NCBI GenBank assembly: GCA_905250885.1
Contig: CAJNOQ010001302.1
Location: 1 to 33,368, forward strand
DNA length: 33,368 nucleotides
Direction: 5' to 3'
From: Didymodactylos carnosus
Lineage: Eukaryota; Rotifera; Eurotatoria; Philodinida; Philodinidae
In this document: positions 1 through 10,688 of the stretch, in pieces
Layout: the number at the start of each line of letters is the position of its first letter
Numbering within the stretch: the stretch's first letter is position 1
The notes under the pieces: model-generated
Seen by the model: the letters and a program-made list of their open reading frames with translations, nothing else
The model's database searches: none
What the model was told of the DNA's origin: nothing
Program-made: the position numbers and the translations under genes

Positions 1-305
1 CACCGACAAAAAATTAAAGTTCATTTAGAGTTAAAGAAAAGTGCTTTTTCGTATTCAGCACACTTGATAACCTGGAAAATTTTCTATTTTTAGCAAGGGG
101 TACCGCCAAAAAGTTAAGAAAAATTTTCAAAATTGTATAATTTTACCACCGGGAGTTTTCTGCATCAATTTGTTTGAAAATTTTTCTTAACTTTTTGGCG
201 GTACCCCTCGCTAAAAATAGAAAATTTTCCAGGTTATCAAGTGTGCTGAATACGAAAAAGCACTTTTCTTTAACTCTAAACAAACTTTAATTTGTTTTAT
301 CGGTG
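1..305. mobile_element. palindromic MITE-like element with long terminal inverted repeats
   Basis: The first about 138 bases are repeated almost exactly as the reverse complement at about 172-305, leaving a loop of about 35 bases. The ends read CACCGA and TCGGTG. There is no coding capacity, so this is a non-autonomous foldback element. It lies in or just past the last visible rootletin intron. The window begins at its first base, so the left end and any target duplication cannot be checked. Confidence 0.85.
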
Positions 306-527
306 AAATGATAGCTTCATGAAAAGACAGAATAATAATGTTCGAGATTTATCCAGTTACTTTTGAAGCATATGCTTCATTAGAGGAGAAATACGATCAC
401 CGAGATGATAAAATTATTGGTCTAAGATCATTGTCAACAAAAAGAAAACATTTGTTTAATTCCCTCTGTATGGATGCATCTGTAAAGTGAACTAAAATTA
501 AACGTTTCATTATCATACAATTCTTAC

Positions 528-3500
528 CGATACTGATTGTGCAACACGTGTTAGTGTGGCAATCGTACTTTCTTTTTCTGTTAATTGAATACGCAGTTTT
601 TCATTTAACAACGTTAATTCTTGTGCACTAGTAAGAAAAACAAATGTTGATAAAAGTTATTTTCTTATCTCTGTAAATTGCAGAATTTTACCGATTTTGT
701 AAGTCATCTATTTCTCGAGTTTTGTCTCTGATTTGTCCCTCTAAACTCGCTTTATCTCCTCGCTCTCGATCCAATAATATCTAAACGAAGATAGAGAACT
801 CTTTTTCTATGTTATACGGTAAAGACAATGGTACCTGTCCATGAGATTCAACTGATTTCGTATTTGTTAAAAAACCAAAACAAGCACTTGTTAATGATCG
901 GCCAGTTTGAGCCAAATCATTGCGTACACGAGTTAAATCACGTTCGGTTGAACCTTTTAATTCTGTAAATTGTTTTCGAAACGATACAACCTCACGCCAT
1001 AATTCATAAATTAAATTGTGTTCTTTGTTGTAGTATTCGTTGAACATCTTCAAAGAAAGAAAGTACAAATTTAACTAAGTCTTTTAAACACGTAATACCG
1101 ACGTACACATTCTTCCTCTTGCCAATCACGAGCTTTGTGATTAAGTTCGTCTCGAACACGTTGAAACTCGGCTGTGATACGATGCAATTCATTGGTTAGT
1201 TGTTGATTAGCAGCATTAGCATGATCAAGTTGTTCACGTAACATTGTATTTACTTGTCCCAAACTTGTTGATCTACACAAAGAGAGTTCGACTTAACATC
1301 AAAATCTCAAACTTTACACAAAACATACTTGTGTTTTTCCTCTTCTAATGTAATAGACGCAATATCTTGCTCTTCACTATTTCTCAATCTATTTTCATAT
1401 GTAAGTACACGTATTTCATCTGTTGTAGAAGCACTATCACGATAGCTTCCCTAAAACATTTGAATGGCGTTAACAAATAATAATTATTTTTCAACACATA
1501 TATTTTACAGACCATAATTTTGACACGTTCTATGTCACCTTTTTGCTGTTCGAGTATTAATTCAAGTTCCGAACATTTCTTTTTGTACTGTAAAACCTGT
1601 CATGAGAGAGAGAGAGAGAGAGAGAGAGTGATATAGTAAGGCGCATATCGTCTTAAAATTAACTGGACAATACTTTTTGTTGTAGTTTTTGAACGAGTTG
1701 TGCTTGTTTTTGTTGACTATCCTGATATGTTTGTAATTTTCTTTTATAATTTTGATGTTCTTCTTCTAGTTTTCGTCGCAAATCAATATTTTGTTGCACT
1801 ACTATACGCCTTTCCGGTTCATTGTCGGTAATATCGGCTCCTTGAGCTCGCAATGACTGCTCAAGCTAAAAGAATACAAACTGTTCAAGTCCACTGCTAT
1901 TTAAAATAGTAATACTATCGATTTAAAACTCTCAAATCAACAGAAAAGATTATTAATCACTCACCAGCAAAATTTTATCGTACAAACGAACCTTCAGATG
2001 CATCGTCTGTCGCCAATTGAACGAAAGATGCGTGTGAACGTTCCTCGATCTTAAAACGCGCTTAGAGGATAGCAAGCTCAGGGTTTCTAGTTATTTTTAA
2101 ACAACAGTTGCATCTAGACTCGTCTTTGAGACTAAAAAATGTTTCAAGCCGCACTTATTCTATGCTGTCCGATCAGTAGAAGGTAGCTGTATTTGCCTCC
2201 AGACACATTTTTTCATATCAATTAGAGAACAATGTGTTCAGACTCGTCTGAAGAAAAACAACTTTAGAATGAATAAAAAATTTATAATCTAAAACTCTTC
2301 TATCAAAATCACAAATCGTGTCTAGGCGCACCAAATGATGAGTTACCTCTACAACAGAACCTTTGCAAAGCTTTTTTTATAATGCTCACTTTTTTTCTAC
2401 CAAACATAATTAAAAAATTCTCTGAAATAATTTCTCTTACCAGAGTTCCAAAAAGGCTCTGAAAGTCCACAGGCTATAAAAAGTAGATTTTAGGTCATCC
2501 ATGAATTTGTCATATCCTAGTAATCATAGTTAGCATAAAAGGATTTCTCTATCAACTAATTAAGGAAATTATGGTAGATGGTGAATATAAAAACGCACGT
2601 AGGTACATTAAAAAAACAGACTTTCATTTTTGAAACACGTCTAGACGCATTTCTCATTATCGAGATAAAAATCACGCTCGAACGTGTTTGAAAGTTTGAA
2701 AATTTTTCAAAAATAGCTAAATAGTAGAAAATTGGAAATATCACGATCGTGAAATGCATGTCCGGACGTGTTTTCTTTTCTTTTTTGGAAAAACTTGCCT
2801 CTAAGTGCGTCTACAGTTCAAGGTTTTTGATTCAAATTAACCTAGAAAGTCTAAAACGCCTGTGGCTTTATCGACTAACGCAACTGAATGGATCGTTTTT
2901 TAATCAAAATAAACAACTTATATCTAGACATGTTTTTTTTAATACTGAGATAAAAATAAACGCGTATGATCGTTCGTCTCTATGACAAAATTCAGTAGTC
3001 TAATCCTTAACTCGCTGGTTGTTTCAAACTCTATGTTATAGCCTTTTATCGTCATAATAACGACAAAATTTGATTCATAAACACTCTCTTGATTGATATC
3101 CTAATGGGTAAACTTGTTTTTAATATTATTCTGTTAATAAGCGACACAAAGTAGAAATGAATTTTTATCATATTTAAAAGTGGAGGAAAACATATTTCCT
3201 TTTCTGAGTTAAAAGCATTAAACACGCTCATTGTCATTATCCTAAATTTAAAAAACATAACGGGTGCTTCACTCCTTTTTTCCAGTTTTCTCTATTTCCC
3301 TATGACTTTTTTTCATTTAGAAAAGGATTCGTCGCTTAATTATCTACAAAAAAGTTGTTCAAGTGCTTACTACAAAGAGCAAAAATGCACAAAGAGGTGA
3401 AAAACACCGAGCAGCTCCAAAACAATTCACTTTCTAACCAAACAACATTTTGTCTGATGAGATGTAGAATAATCTAAACAGTCCTTTTTTATAACATTTT

Positions 3501-6090
3501 TTTTCTTCCAATATCCACAGTAAGAAAACTAGAATTTCGTGAGAAATTCGATTCTTCGAGAAAAATTGTAAGAAATCTTTTAAAAGTGTTTTAGTTACGA
3601 AAAGATGCCCACAAGTCTTTCCGCTCATGTAGGACAAATTCCTTTTAAGCCTAATTTCGAGTGAGCTACTTGAAATGCGATAAAAAAGAAAAAGAAACGT
3701 GCTCTTTGTAGTAAGCAATCGATCAGCTTTGTTTTGTAGATAATTCTACGTGTATAATTCTACGCATATAATTCTGCGGCAAATCCGTTTCTAAGAATGA
3801 CGTCACAAGGGGACAGAAAAATGGAAAAAAAAGAAGGGACTAGATAGACTACATTCTTCTAAAGAATCCAGTAAATTTAAAACTATTAGAAAACTCTCAG
3901 CGTAATCATACGGAAGAAGAAAAAAATTATTTTCTTCTGAGATTAAGCGAGATTTGTACAAGCCATCCTTCTGCAACATCAAACAATTTTTTGAAATGTT
4001 TATGTAAGAATGATTATAATATAAATTTTGTTAGATGAGGCTACCTCCAGTTTTCGACATTTTCTCTGAATGATTTGAATTCATTCTATATGATAGTTTA
4101 CGATAAGACACATTTGATGATATTGTTGTTACGACTTGAGACTAAGGCGAAAATTAGAAAGCAAACGTCATTATGTAAGATCTATATTAAAAAAAAAACT
4201 TTATTTCTTAATAAAACGGTCTTACTATCCTAGAGCTTTTTTAGACGTCTAAAACTTGTATCTTTTCTAAAAATAGTCTCAACATCAGTAGATGTGTGTT
4301 ATCGTAAACTATCATATCAAATGATTTCGAATCACTCGGATAAATATTGATAACTAAAAATGTCTTTCATTAATATTAAGTATTCCATTTGAAGTTTTTC
4401 TAACATAGAACATGTATATAACTGTACCATTATCCGACTCACCTGTAATCTCATTTGTTGAATGAATGCACTCATTTTCCTAGGTGGGCGTCTTAGCGCC
4501 AAAAGTTAAAGTTCGTCTATATTATAAGATTATGACTAATCTTTTGTCCTATATATCGAATTATACGCAGAATTTTGTTCAAATATTTTGTTTTAAAGAG
4601 AGAAAAAAGGAAAGGCTGAGATGTTACTATGTCAACAATCTTGTTCTGAATTTATGAAATTTGATGAATGAAAGACGTCCCATGAACATATGACGATGAC
4701 AACCGCGACTTTATTCTTGAAGAAAAAGGAGAGAAACAATCCTTTACCACTGGATGTGTTGGTTTTTGTCATCAACGAATGTCAAATAAGAGAAAAATAT
4801 GGAAAGAATTTGAACAATTACTCAATTTAAAAATTTATGATGTGCATAAACAACAAAAACACTAAATTTTTAAGAGTTTGCTTTATGTGCACACGTGTAG
4901 TAAAGAAAGCAATTCTGAATGGTTAGATTGATTTTTAATAAAGTAAACTATAGAAAGAAGAGATTGATTGAAAGGTCATATGTTAAATGTATAAAGTAAA
5001 GTTGCAAAGATTGACATACTTAGTCTAGCTCTACTCTGGACGACAGGCAGCACACCACCGTCCTATTTCTGCTTTGAAGACGAAAATGTCGTTTTATTTA
5101 GTTTATAACATGGACCGTCAGCCTTCGTTTATTAGACTGAAAAATTGTCACGTTGATTGGTCGCATTCTAGGAGGTGTGAGTTCTTCTATGTGGACGATG
5201 TTCTTCTATTGAAAACATCTGTATTCTTATCAAAACTAGTTCTATCCATTCAGTTAATCATATCCGTTTGGAAATTAATTATTTCGATGAAATTTTAACT
5301 ATAAAAGAAGACGTTTTAGCTCACCCGATCTGATAAAGCGTTATAGCGTATACTAAGTTCATCCTTTTCTGCTCGAGTTGAATTTAATGCTGTTTCGACA
5401 CGATTGAGTTCATCATTCAAATAACGATTTTCATCGACTAATTGCGATGGACTCTGCATATCGATTATTCGTCGGTCGTTTGTTGTTGATGATGATGTTC
5501 GAGTTGTACTTGCTATTGTACTAGTAACTGTATCAAATGGTGATCGACGTTGCTGATGATCAATGGGCGAAATACTTCTTACGAATATATCCCGAACATG
5601 AGAACGTACACGAGCATCATCGTTTTGGTCTTCGAAATTAAAACGAGCTTCTTCTAAACGCTACAATAGAATAAGAAGACATATTATTTATAAACTAGAT
5701 GGAAGTAAACGTCTCCATGAATGAAGAACATCGATGAGCGATATACTTCATTCAAGCAAACGATCTCAAGTTTTTGAAGCTTAGTTTGAGTTTCCTACGA
5801 AGCACTTACTCATCATTGGCTTTCTTTTATAGAAAAGACAACTTGAAACCGATATCTGAAAAATGTACTTCATAACTTTTTCTAATCATGAAGCACGTAA
5901 ATTTCTTTTCTGGATTTCTATACTATATTTCTGAAAATTACAATAACCAATTACTCGATAGATATCTTGATCAGAATTTTTTTTGTGTACAAAAGGATGT
6001 GTCAGTTTATTTGAAAGAAACAATTAAAATCACCTGTAAGCGCATAGCATGTGTCCTCTCATAATCGAAATTGTTCTTCTGAACATTCAT
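528..6090 (-). CDS. CROCC: rootletin (ciliary rootlet coiled-coil protein), N-terminal part, partial
   Basis: This is the N-terminal 453 residues of a rootletin homologue, the coiled-coil protein that builds the ciliary rootlet and centrosome linker. Coding exons in order are 6034-6090, 5325-5660, 1674-1865, 1513-1596, 1329-1450, 1107-1272, 835-1047, 692-780 and 528-627. All junctions are GT-AG and in phase. The match to vertebrate rootletin is clear in stretches such as STRAEKDELSIRYNALSDR, LVQKLQQKVLQYKKKC, SLGQVNTMLREQLDHA and FNEYYNKEHN. The start ATG at 6090 follows an in-frame stop (TAA) and gives MNVQKNNFDYERTHAMRLQ, which joins in phase to RLEEARF. Rootletins are about 2000 residues, so most of the gene lies left of the window. 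The acceptor after 528 cannot be fixed: the nearest candidate at about 470 gives an early stop. Family call is strong; the start is likely. Confidence 0.9.
1604..1628. repeat. GA microsatellite in a rootletin intron
   Basis: About twelve GA units lie inside the 77-bp intron between rootletin coding exons 3 and 4, close to the acceptor at 1597-1598. On the coding strand this is a CT run, so it may serve as the polypyrimidine tract. Confidence 0.85.
3270..3840. mobile_element. inverted-repeat (MITE-like) element in rootletin intron
   Basis: The left arm (about 3270-3385) and right arm (about 3695-3840) are imperfect reverse complements. The best-matching core is the motif GCTTACTACAAAGAGCA at 3365-3381, mirrored near 3700-3716. 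Outward, TATCTACAAAA, TTAGAAA.GGATT and CTCCTTTTTTCC also pair with the right arm, which carries a small internal duplication of TAATTCTACG. No transposase is visible. Confidence 0.6.
4058..4345. repeat. imperfect inverted repeat
   Basis: The stretch around 4088-4112 (ATGATAGTTTACGATAAGACA) is mirrored around 4296-4320 (TGTTATCGTAAACTATCAT). Weaker pairing continues on both sides, including GACTTGAGACTA against TAGTCTCAACATC. It is probably a decayed foldback element. Confidence 0.5.
4443..4475 (-). other. possible alternative first coding exon of rootletin
   Basis: On the minus strand an ATG at 4475 opens an 11-codon frame, MSAFIQQMRLQ, ending at a strong donor CAG|GTGAGT. The donor phase is 0, which fits the exon starting at 1865. 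The last residues, MRLQ, match the end of the proposed first coding exon at 6034-6090. A TATATA-like stretch lies about 75 bp upstream, near 4549-4556. This could give a shorter rootletin from an internal promoter, or it could be chance. Confidence 0.3.
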
Positions 6091-7364
6091 TTATATCACT
6101 TCATTTATAGTTTTTAGTCTGCAGATTTAAACATCATTGTTTTGTTTTCTCTGTTATTCTTACTTTTCTATGATTGAACAAGTTGTACCGATGAAGTGCT
6201 GTTGGCTTTTTTTGTTGAAGGTTGTTTATGTATCTCTCTCTCACGCTGCTATCTAACCAGAAGACATGTAAGAAGAATGTGGTAAAGATGATGAAAAGTC
6301 TTGTTCATCAAATACAATCACATTAGAATAAAATGTCGTTATTACCCAACTAAGTATTGAACTAAGAGAAAGGAAAAGAGAAAAAAAAATGTTTTTTTCT
6401 TTTTTCAGTTCCATTAGTTGGTGATATTTGCAGTGAAATAAATTTTAAAAAATAACACACTCGCGTATAAGCAGAAAAAAATAAAAAAAGGTAATGGACG
6501 GAGAATAGAGACAAAGAGGACACACGTAATGCCTTTCTTTCTGTTAGAAACAACAATATGTTGTTGAGAAGAGAGAGAAAAAAAAGAGAGTTCATTACTT
6601 ATCTGCTCACTGTCTCTAAATACTATAAAAACTATAAAAATTAGATGAAATCAAAATGATCAGAGTCTGTCTTCACATTTACTAAAAACTTTTTTGTATA
6701 AATACATTTTAAATTTTAAACATGCCACATTGACTATACTATCTAGCACATCTACAATCAACAATAACTCTTAATCATACAGACAGCAATAGAATCTCGT
6801 ACTGATGTGGCTAGAAAAAAAAATCACGAGTATAACTATTGCGACAACGCAAAAATAATTTCAGAAAAAGCTACAAAAAATCGTTTTGTTATGTTTTAAT
6901 AACGTCAAAGGTTGTCCGTATAAAATAGACTTTCTCTGAGAATATTTTAAGAGAATGAATCACCTTTTGTCATCATTTTATTGTCTTTCTCTCATATATT
7001 CAAAAGAATTAGTTCTCTGATTTTTTTCGTAGAATTTTTTGAATCAAATTAACGAGAATTTTCGTTTCTAAAACAGAAAAAGGTCGTGTATACGTTTCAG
7101 TGGAATTTTCAAATATTTGCAAAGGATTTTCATAAAAGATCAAATTCAGAGATAGTCAATCACAAGTAATCTTGAGGGATATGCAGAAAAGTTTTATTTC
7201 ATAACTTTCAAGATTTATCCGATTTCTATCGATATGTGAGATTTCGATTTTGTTACTATAAAATCGTGCATCTAGTGATTAGTCGTCCTTTTCGTTCTCT
7301 GAGATAAATTCCTTACAGACTATATGCGTTATTTATGTTTTTTCTCTTTAATATGATGCATTGC
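6091..7364. other. upstream region of rootletin, no gene recognised
   Basis: The region is AT-rich with polypurine and polypyrimidine runs. No conserved coding segment or RNA gene could be recognised. The open frame at 6362-6595 has a biased composition that follows the AT-rich DNA. The region probably includes the rootletin promoter and 5' untranslated sequence. Confidence 0.5.
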
Positions 7365-7394
7365 TACGTCAGAGGACTCTGATGTATATAAAAG
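7365..7394 (+). promoter_or_regulatory. CRE-like site followed by TATA box
   Basis: TACGTCA at 7365-7371 resembles a cAMP response element. It is followed by a good TATA box, TATATAAAAG, at 7385-7394. Transcription would then be expected to start near 7415-7425 on the plus strand, about 330 bp before the ORF at 7756. The arrangement is seen in the sequence; its use as a promoter is inferred. Confidence 0.45.
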
Positions 7395-7755
7395 TCCAAT
7401 CGAGCTTATGAAAAGACTTCAAAGCTGACTTCGGTTGTATTAAATACGCGTTATATTTTAACTAGCCGGCAGTTATATTTCATCTCAGCTCATCATGAGC
7501 TGGTACTAGTAGCAGTTCTCGTTCAAAAGAATTGAATAAAAAGTGCACCATTTCTGATCACACAGTTCTTTTTTTCTGAAGTGTTACAACTTGAATAACC
7601 CAAGCAGACTTTTCTGCGTAATTAAGTTTGTAGTTGAACAAGTTCAATAATTATTTCTTCCACAGAATTATTTCTCGTCTGAATGCCATACCATTTTGTC
7701 AGTATTATTTGACTGAATAGTCGAACTTAGAATACAAAGTTAAAAAGAGTAACTG

Positions 7756-7971
7756 ATGCGGAAAAAGGATCGATTGAATGATGTATCCACAGACATGTTT
7801 TGTACGATGCTAATTTTCATCGTCTGTTTAATGCATAAAACAATTAACTATGAACTCTTTGACTTCGCATATTCATTATCAACGAAAGAAAGCGATGTAC
7901 ATACTATCGGTGCTTCGAGGGCAATATCATCAACCATTATTGCAAACAACAACTTTGGTAAACGATAATTA
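7756..7971 (+). CDS. small secreted-peptide-like ORF ending in an amidation/dibasic motif
   Basis: The 70-codon frame runs from ATG at 7756 to TAA at 7969. From the second ATG at codon 14 it begins MFCTMLIFIVCLM, a short hydrophobic stretch that could be a signal peptide. The frame ends ANNNFGKR then stop. Gly-Lys-Arg is the classic signal for dibasic cleavage and C-terminal amidation, so a peptide ending in Asn-Phe-amide is possible, perhaps released after the single Arg of GASR. A CRE-like site and TATA box lie upstream on the same strand. No known neuropeptide family is recognised. The GGTAAACG over the last codons could instead be a splice donor, and such a short frame may be chance. Confidence 0.3.
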
Positions 7972-7979
7972 TTTTTTCG

Positions 7980-9229
7980 TTAGAACAGCAAACTAATTAT
8001 ATTTTGCTTTTTCGTTGAGAAGGTATACATGGTTGACTTCAGAACATTAATAAAAGGGGTACAACAAAACGAAGAGTTTTTTTTGCACCTGATGGAATTT
8101 AGAGTACTTGAAGTAATAAATGATGATTTCTGTGGTTGCTGCGCGGTTTTACATGTATTCAGAACTGGGAAAGAAAACAAAAATTCATAAATTACGAAAA
8201 AGAAACAGTGAAAAGAGAAAAAGAGATAGATTTATTCTTTTATTTCGTTGCATATGGCATCGATAAACAGCTCTGTGGTTTCTTGTTTAACACAAGATTG
8301 TTATTTCAAACAAGAACAAGTCAATGAACACCATTCTTCTAAATTTGAAAAATAATGTAAACAATATCAATTGTTGGAGGTTTATGATATAATAGTAACT
8401 ACACCGTAAATTTAATTTTCAAATTTTTATTAAGAAAAAAAGAGAACATCATGTACAACAACTTAATGTACAATACAAAGGCTTAAAACTAAAAAAACAA
8501 TTTAATTTAATTTTAAACAATCTAAGGTTTATTAGGATATAACTAAAAAGATTAGATGCTATATGATGGAAACAAAAATACCACTTACGTTGTGAAACCA
8601 TTATATTCACATGTAACTACTCAGTGAACGCAAACACGTAAACATGAGATCGACCATGCGCACCGCATCAGTTAGGTGTAGTACGCTGGCAGTTCTAAAG
8701 GCTCGGTTAAGTTTAGACAAAAAAATTTTTAGTTATGATGTAGTTATACGCTTAGACAGTTTCGTACTAACATTAAAAGTACGCCCAACCTACTAAAATG
8801 ATCCACCATTGTAGGAAATCAGCCGTTACTGAGACAAGCTAATGCAATACAACGGTTCATTTATGTGTTATGCACTTAAATACTATACTTTTCACTTCAC
8901 GCTTTTTTCGAAAGAGTTTTCATGATCTCATTCTTTCGACGCTTTTTCAAGTACACTCATTCTGATAGTATATTTTAGTAGGTGCTTTTTTTTGTCGTGT
9001 ATCATTGCAAACGGACGGACAAAAAATTCAACCGATCTTTCCTAATTCAGTGCATCACAAATGGTAGATTATGTATCAGCGACGCTCAAGGTATGAGACA
9101 AGTGTGGCGCTATCATCAATACAAAAAACAGATGATACACATTGTTCTGTGGAATTCTTTTTTGTAGATGGGTTATTAAGTATTTGAAACTCTGAGGTGG
9201 ACGAAATATTTCAAACAGCTAGTTAGGGA
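7980..9229. other. intergenic, nothing recognised
   Basis: AT-rich sequence. The short frames at 8136-8327 and 8982-9167 have no recognisable similarity or exon structure. No RNA gene or clear repeat was found. Confidence 0.5.
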
Positions 9230-9850
9230 TAACATATCACCAAATCGAAAAATTTTAAAAATTTCTTCGGTCAAAACCAATTGCAAATTCATCTTCTCCC
9301 CTAGTCGAGACTCCCGGCAAAACTCCCATGGGACTCCTGTCATGGGGTCCTGCGGGATCCTGCAGGATCCTGTAGGAGTCAGGTGGGGCTTTCAAGGGAT
9401 TTCTCAGGACTCCTAAAGACTCCCGTGGGACTTCTGTGGAGCTTTCGAGTCCTGCGGGAGCCCAACGAAAGCCCTCAAAGTCCCACGGGAGTCTTCAGGA
9501 GTCCTGAGAAATCCCTTGAAAGTCCCACCTGACTCCTACAGGATCCCGTAGGACCCCGTGACAGGAGTCCCGTGGGGGTTTTGCCGGGAGTCTCGACTAG
9601 GGTCCATAGTCGATTCTCTTGTACGCGATAACTTTTGAATCGGGAGACTGTAGAAAAAAAATTTTCATGGTTTTACTCGAAAATTTTCGAAAAAATCACT
9701 GCATGAGACCACAAGCAAAACATCGTCGAAAACTTTCTGAAGTACATCGATCCAAAAGTTATCGCATACAAGAGAATCGACTATGGAGAAGACGAATCTG
9801 CAGTCGGTTTTGACTAAATAGGCTTTTAAAATTTTTTGACTTAGTGATAT
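9230..9850. mobile_element. inverted-repeat element interrupted by a second element
   Basis: The left arm (about 9230-9297) pairs with the right arm (about 9785-9850): CATATCAC, AAAAATTTTAAAA, GTCAAAACC and CTTCTCC appear in the same order on opposite strands. Inside, 9605-9642 and 9748-9785 form a second, nearly perfect stem around AAGTTATCGC. The left arm is separated from the stem by the GC-rich element at 9299-9602, which is therefore the younger insertion. No transposase frame is present. Confidence 0.75.
9299..9602. mobile_element. GC-rich hairpin element nested in another element
   Basis: This 304-bp sequence begins CCCTAGTCGAGACTCCCGG and ends with its reverse complement. Its arms pair over about 130 bp each. 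It is built from recurring words such as GGACTCC, GGGATCCTGCAGGATCC and GGAGTC, and is much richer in GC than its surroundings. TC flanks both ends (9297-9298 and 9603-9604). Removing the element plus one TC restores CTTCTCCATAG, which matches the mirrored copy in the outer element at 9783-9793. Confidence 0.8.
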
Positions 9851-9900
9851 GCAATATGGATGATATATATATGTAATGTATTTTCATTCTCACATGTCAG

Positions 9901-10688
9901 CAGAGCTGGGCGAGTTCAAGTCATGACTCAGACTCAAGTCGCATTTTGTTCTTACTTAGACTCGACTCAGACTCGAGGTGAAAGATTCGTGCAATCTGAG
10001 AAAAAGACTCAAATCATTTTTTAGAATTCAAATTTGCGTTTTCTTATTCATTTATACACTTTTTATCGCAAAGAATTTGAGAATAAAAAGAGGAGAATAC
10101 ATCGCAAGAAATAAATCATCCTAAATGGTGATGATCTGTTTGCTGACGATGACAGTGATAACGATCAGAATGGTGATGTATTAATTCACGATTAATTTTA
10201 CAAAAACAACATCCGTTTATCCTATTTTATATCAATCAGATAGCAATGAAATATCTTTCAGTTCCGGCTACATCAGCTCCTATAGAAAGAATTCTTTCTT
10301 CTAGTGGTTTTTTAATTTGTTTGGTTTGGTACACCGTTCATCATTAAAATCAAAAAATTTATGTATTTTGACATATCTGAAATGTAACAAACATTTGTTG
10401 TAATGCGTTTAGAGGCAGGCTAACAGTTTTTTGAATGAACGCTTAAGGTTAAAATTCTTCACTATTCGTTTGATTGATCGAAAAAAAGAAAATAATTGAT
10501 AAAGAATAGAGAAACACTGACAGCTGAAGAGGCAGAAAGAAAGATCTGAAGGAAAATAGTGATTATTTTTTTTAGGTGACGCCTGTTTATGACCTTTCTG
10601 GAAGAAAAGTAATCTAACTTCCAGTTAAAAAATATGACTCGAGTTCAAATGACTCGAACTCGAAAAAGGAAAGACTCGCACACCTCTG
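9901..10688 (+). mobile_element. degenerate hAT-family transposon
   Basis: The left end CAGAGCTGGGCGAGTTC and the reverse complement of the right end CAGAGGTGTGCGAGTC form typical hAT terminal repeats. The flanking octamers catgtcag and cttgtttg agree at 5 of 8 positions, as expected for an old 8-bp target duplication. Subterminal GACTCGA repeats are present at both ends. The interior keeps a fragment of transposase on the plus strand, listed separately. Confidence 0.75.
10228..10400 (+). pseudogene. hAT transposase C-terminal dimerisation domain, fragment
   Basis: The plus strand encodes AMKYLSVPATSAPIERILSS, which matches the conserved start of the hAT C-terminal dimerisation domain. After a frame change near 10335 it continues RSSLKSKNLCILTYLKCN, the conserved end of the same domain. 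The two halves are in different frames and the rest of the transposase is missing or unrecognisable, so the gene is dead. It lies inside the terminal repeats at 9901-10688. Confidence 0.8.

Larger units (their letters stand above)
1866..5324. other. long rootletin intron packed with degenerate repeats
   Basis: This 3459-bp intron is far larger than the other introns of this gene (about 55-370 bp). It holds no recognisable complete gene. It does contain spaced TCTAGAC-like words between 2100 and 2970, an inverted-repeat element at about 3270-3840, another imperfect inverted repeat at about 4058-4345, and a possible alternative first exon at 4443-4475. The open frames at 2556-2759, 2749-2985, 3434-3718 and 5074-5298 lie in these repeats and look like chance. 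Confidence 0.6.

Noticed and set aside
3450-3480. CTGATGAG resembling a hammerhead ribozyme core
   Set aside because: No GAAA core segment or flanking stems at suitable distances.
5074-5298. 74-codon open frame beside a rootletin exon
   Set aside because: It lies in the rootletin intron on the opposite strand with no supporting features.
7370-7560. Possible solo LTR around the TATA box
   Set aside because: No matching TG...CA ends or flanking duplication could be found.
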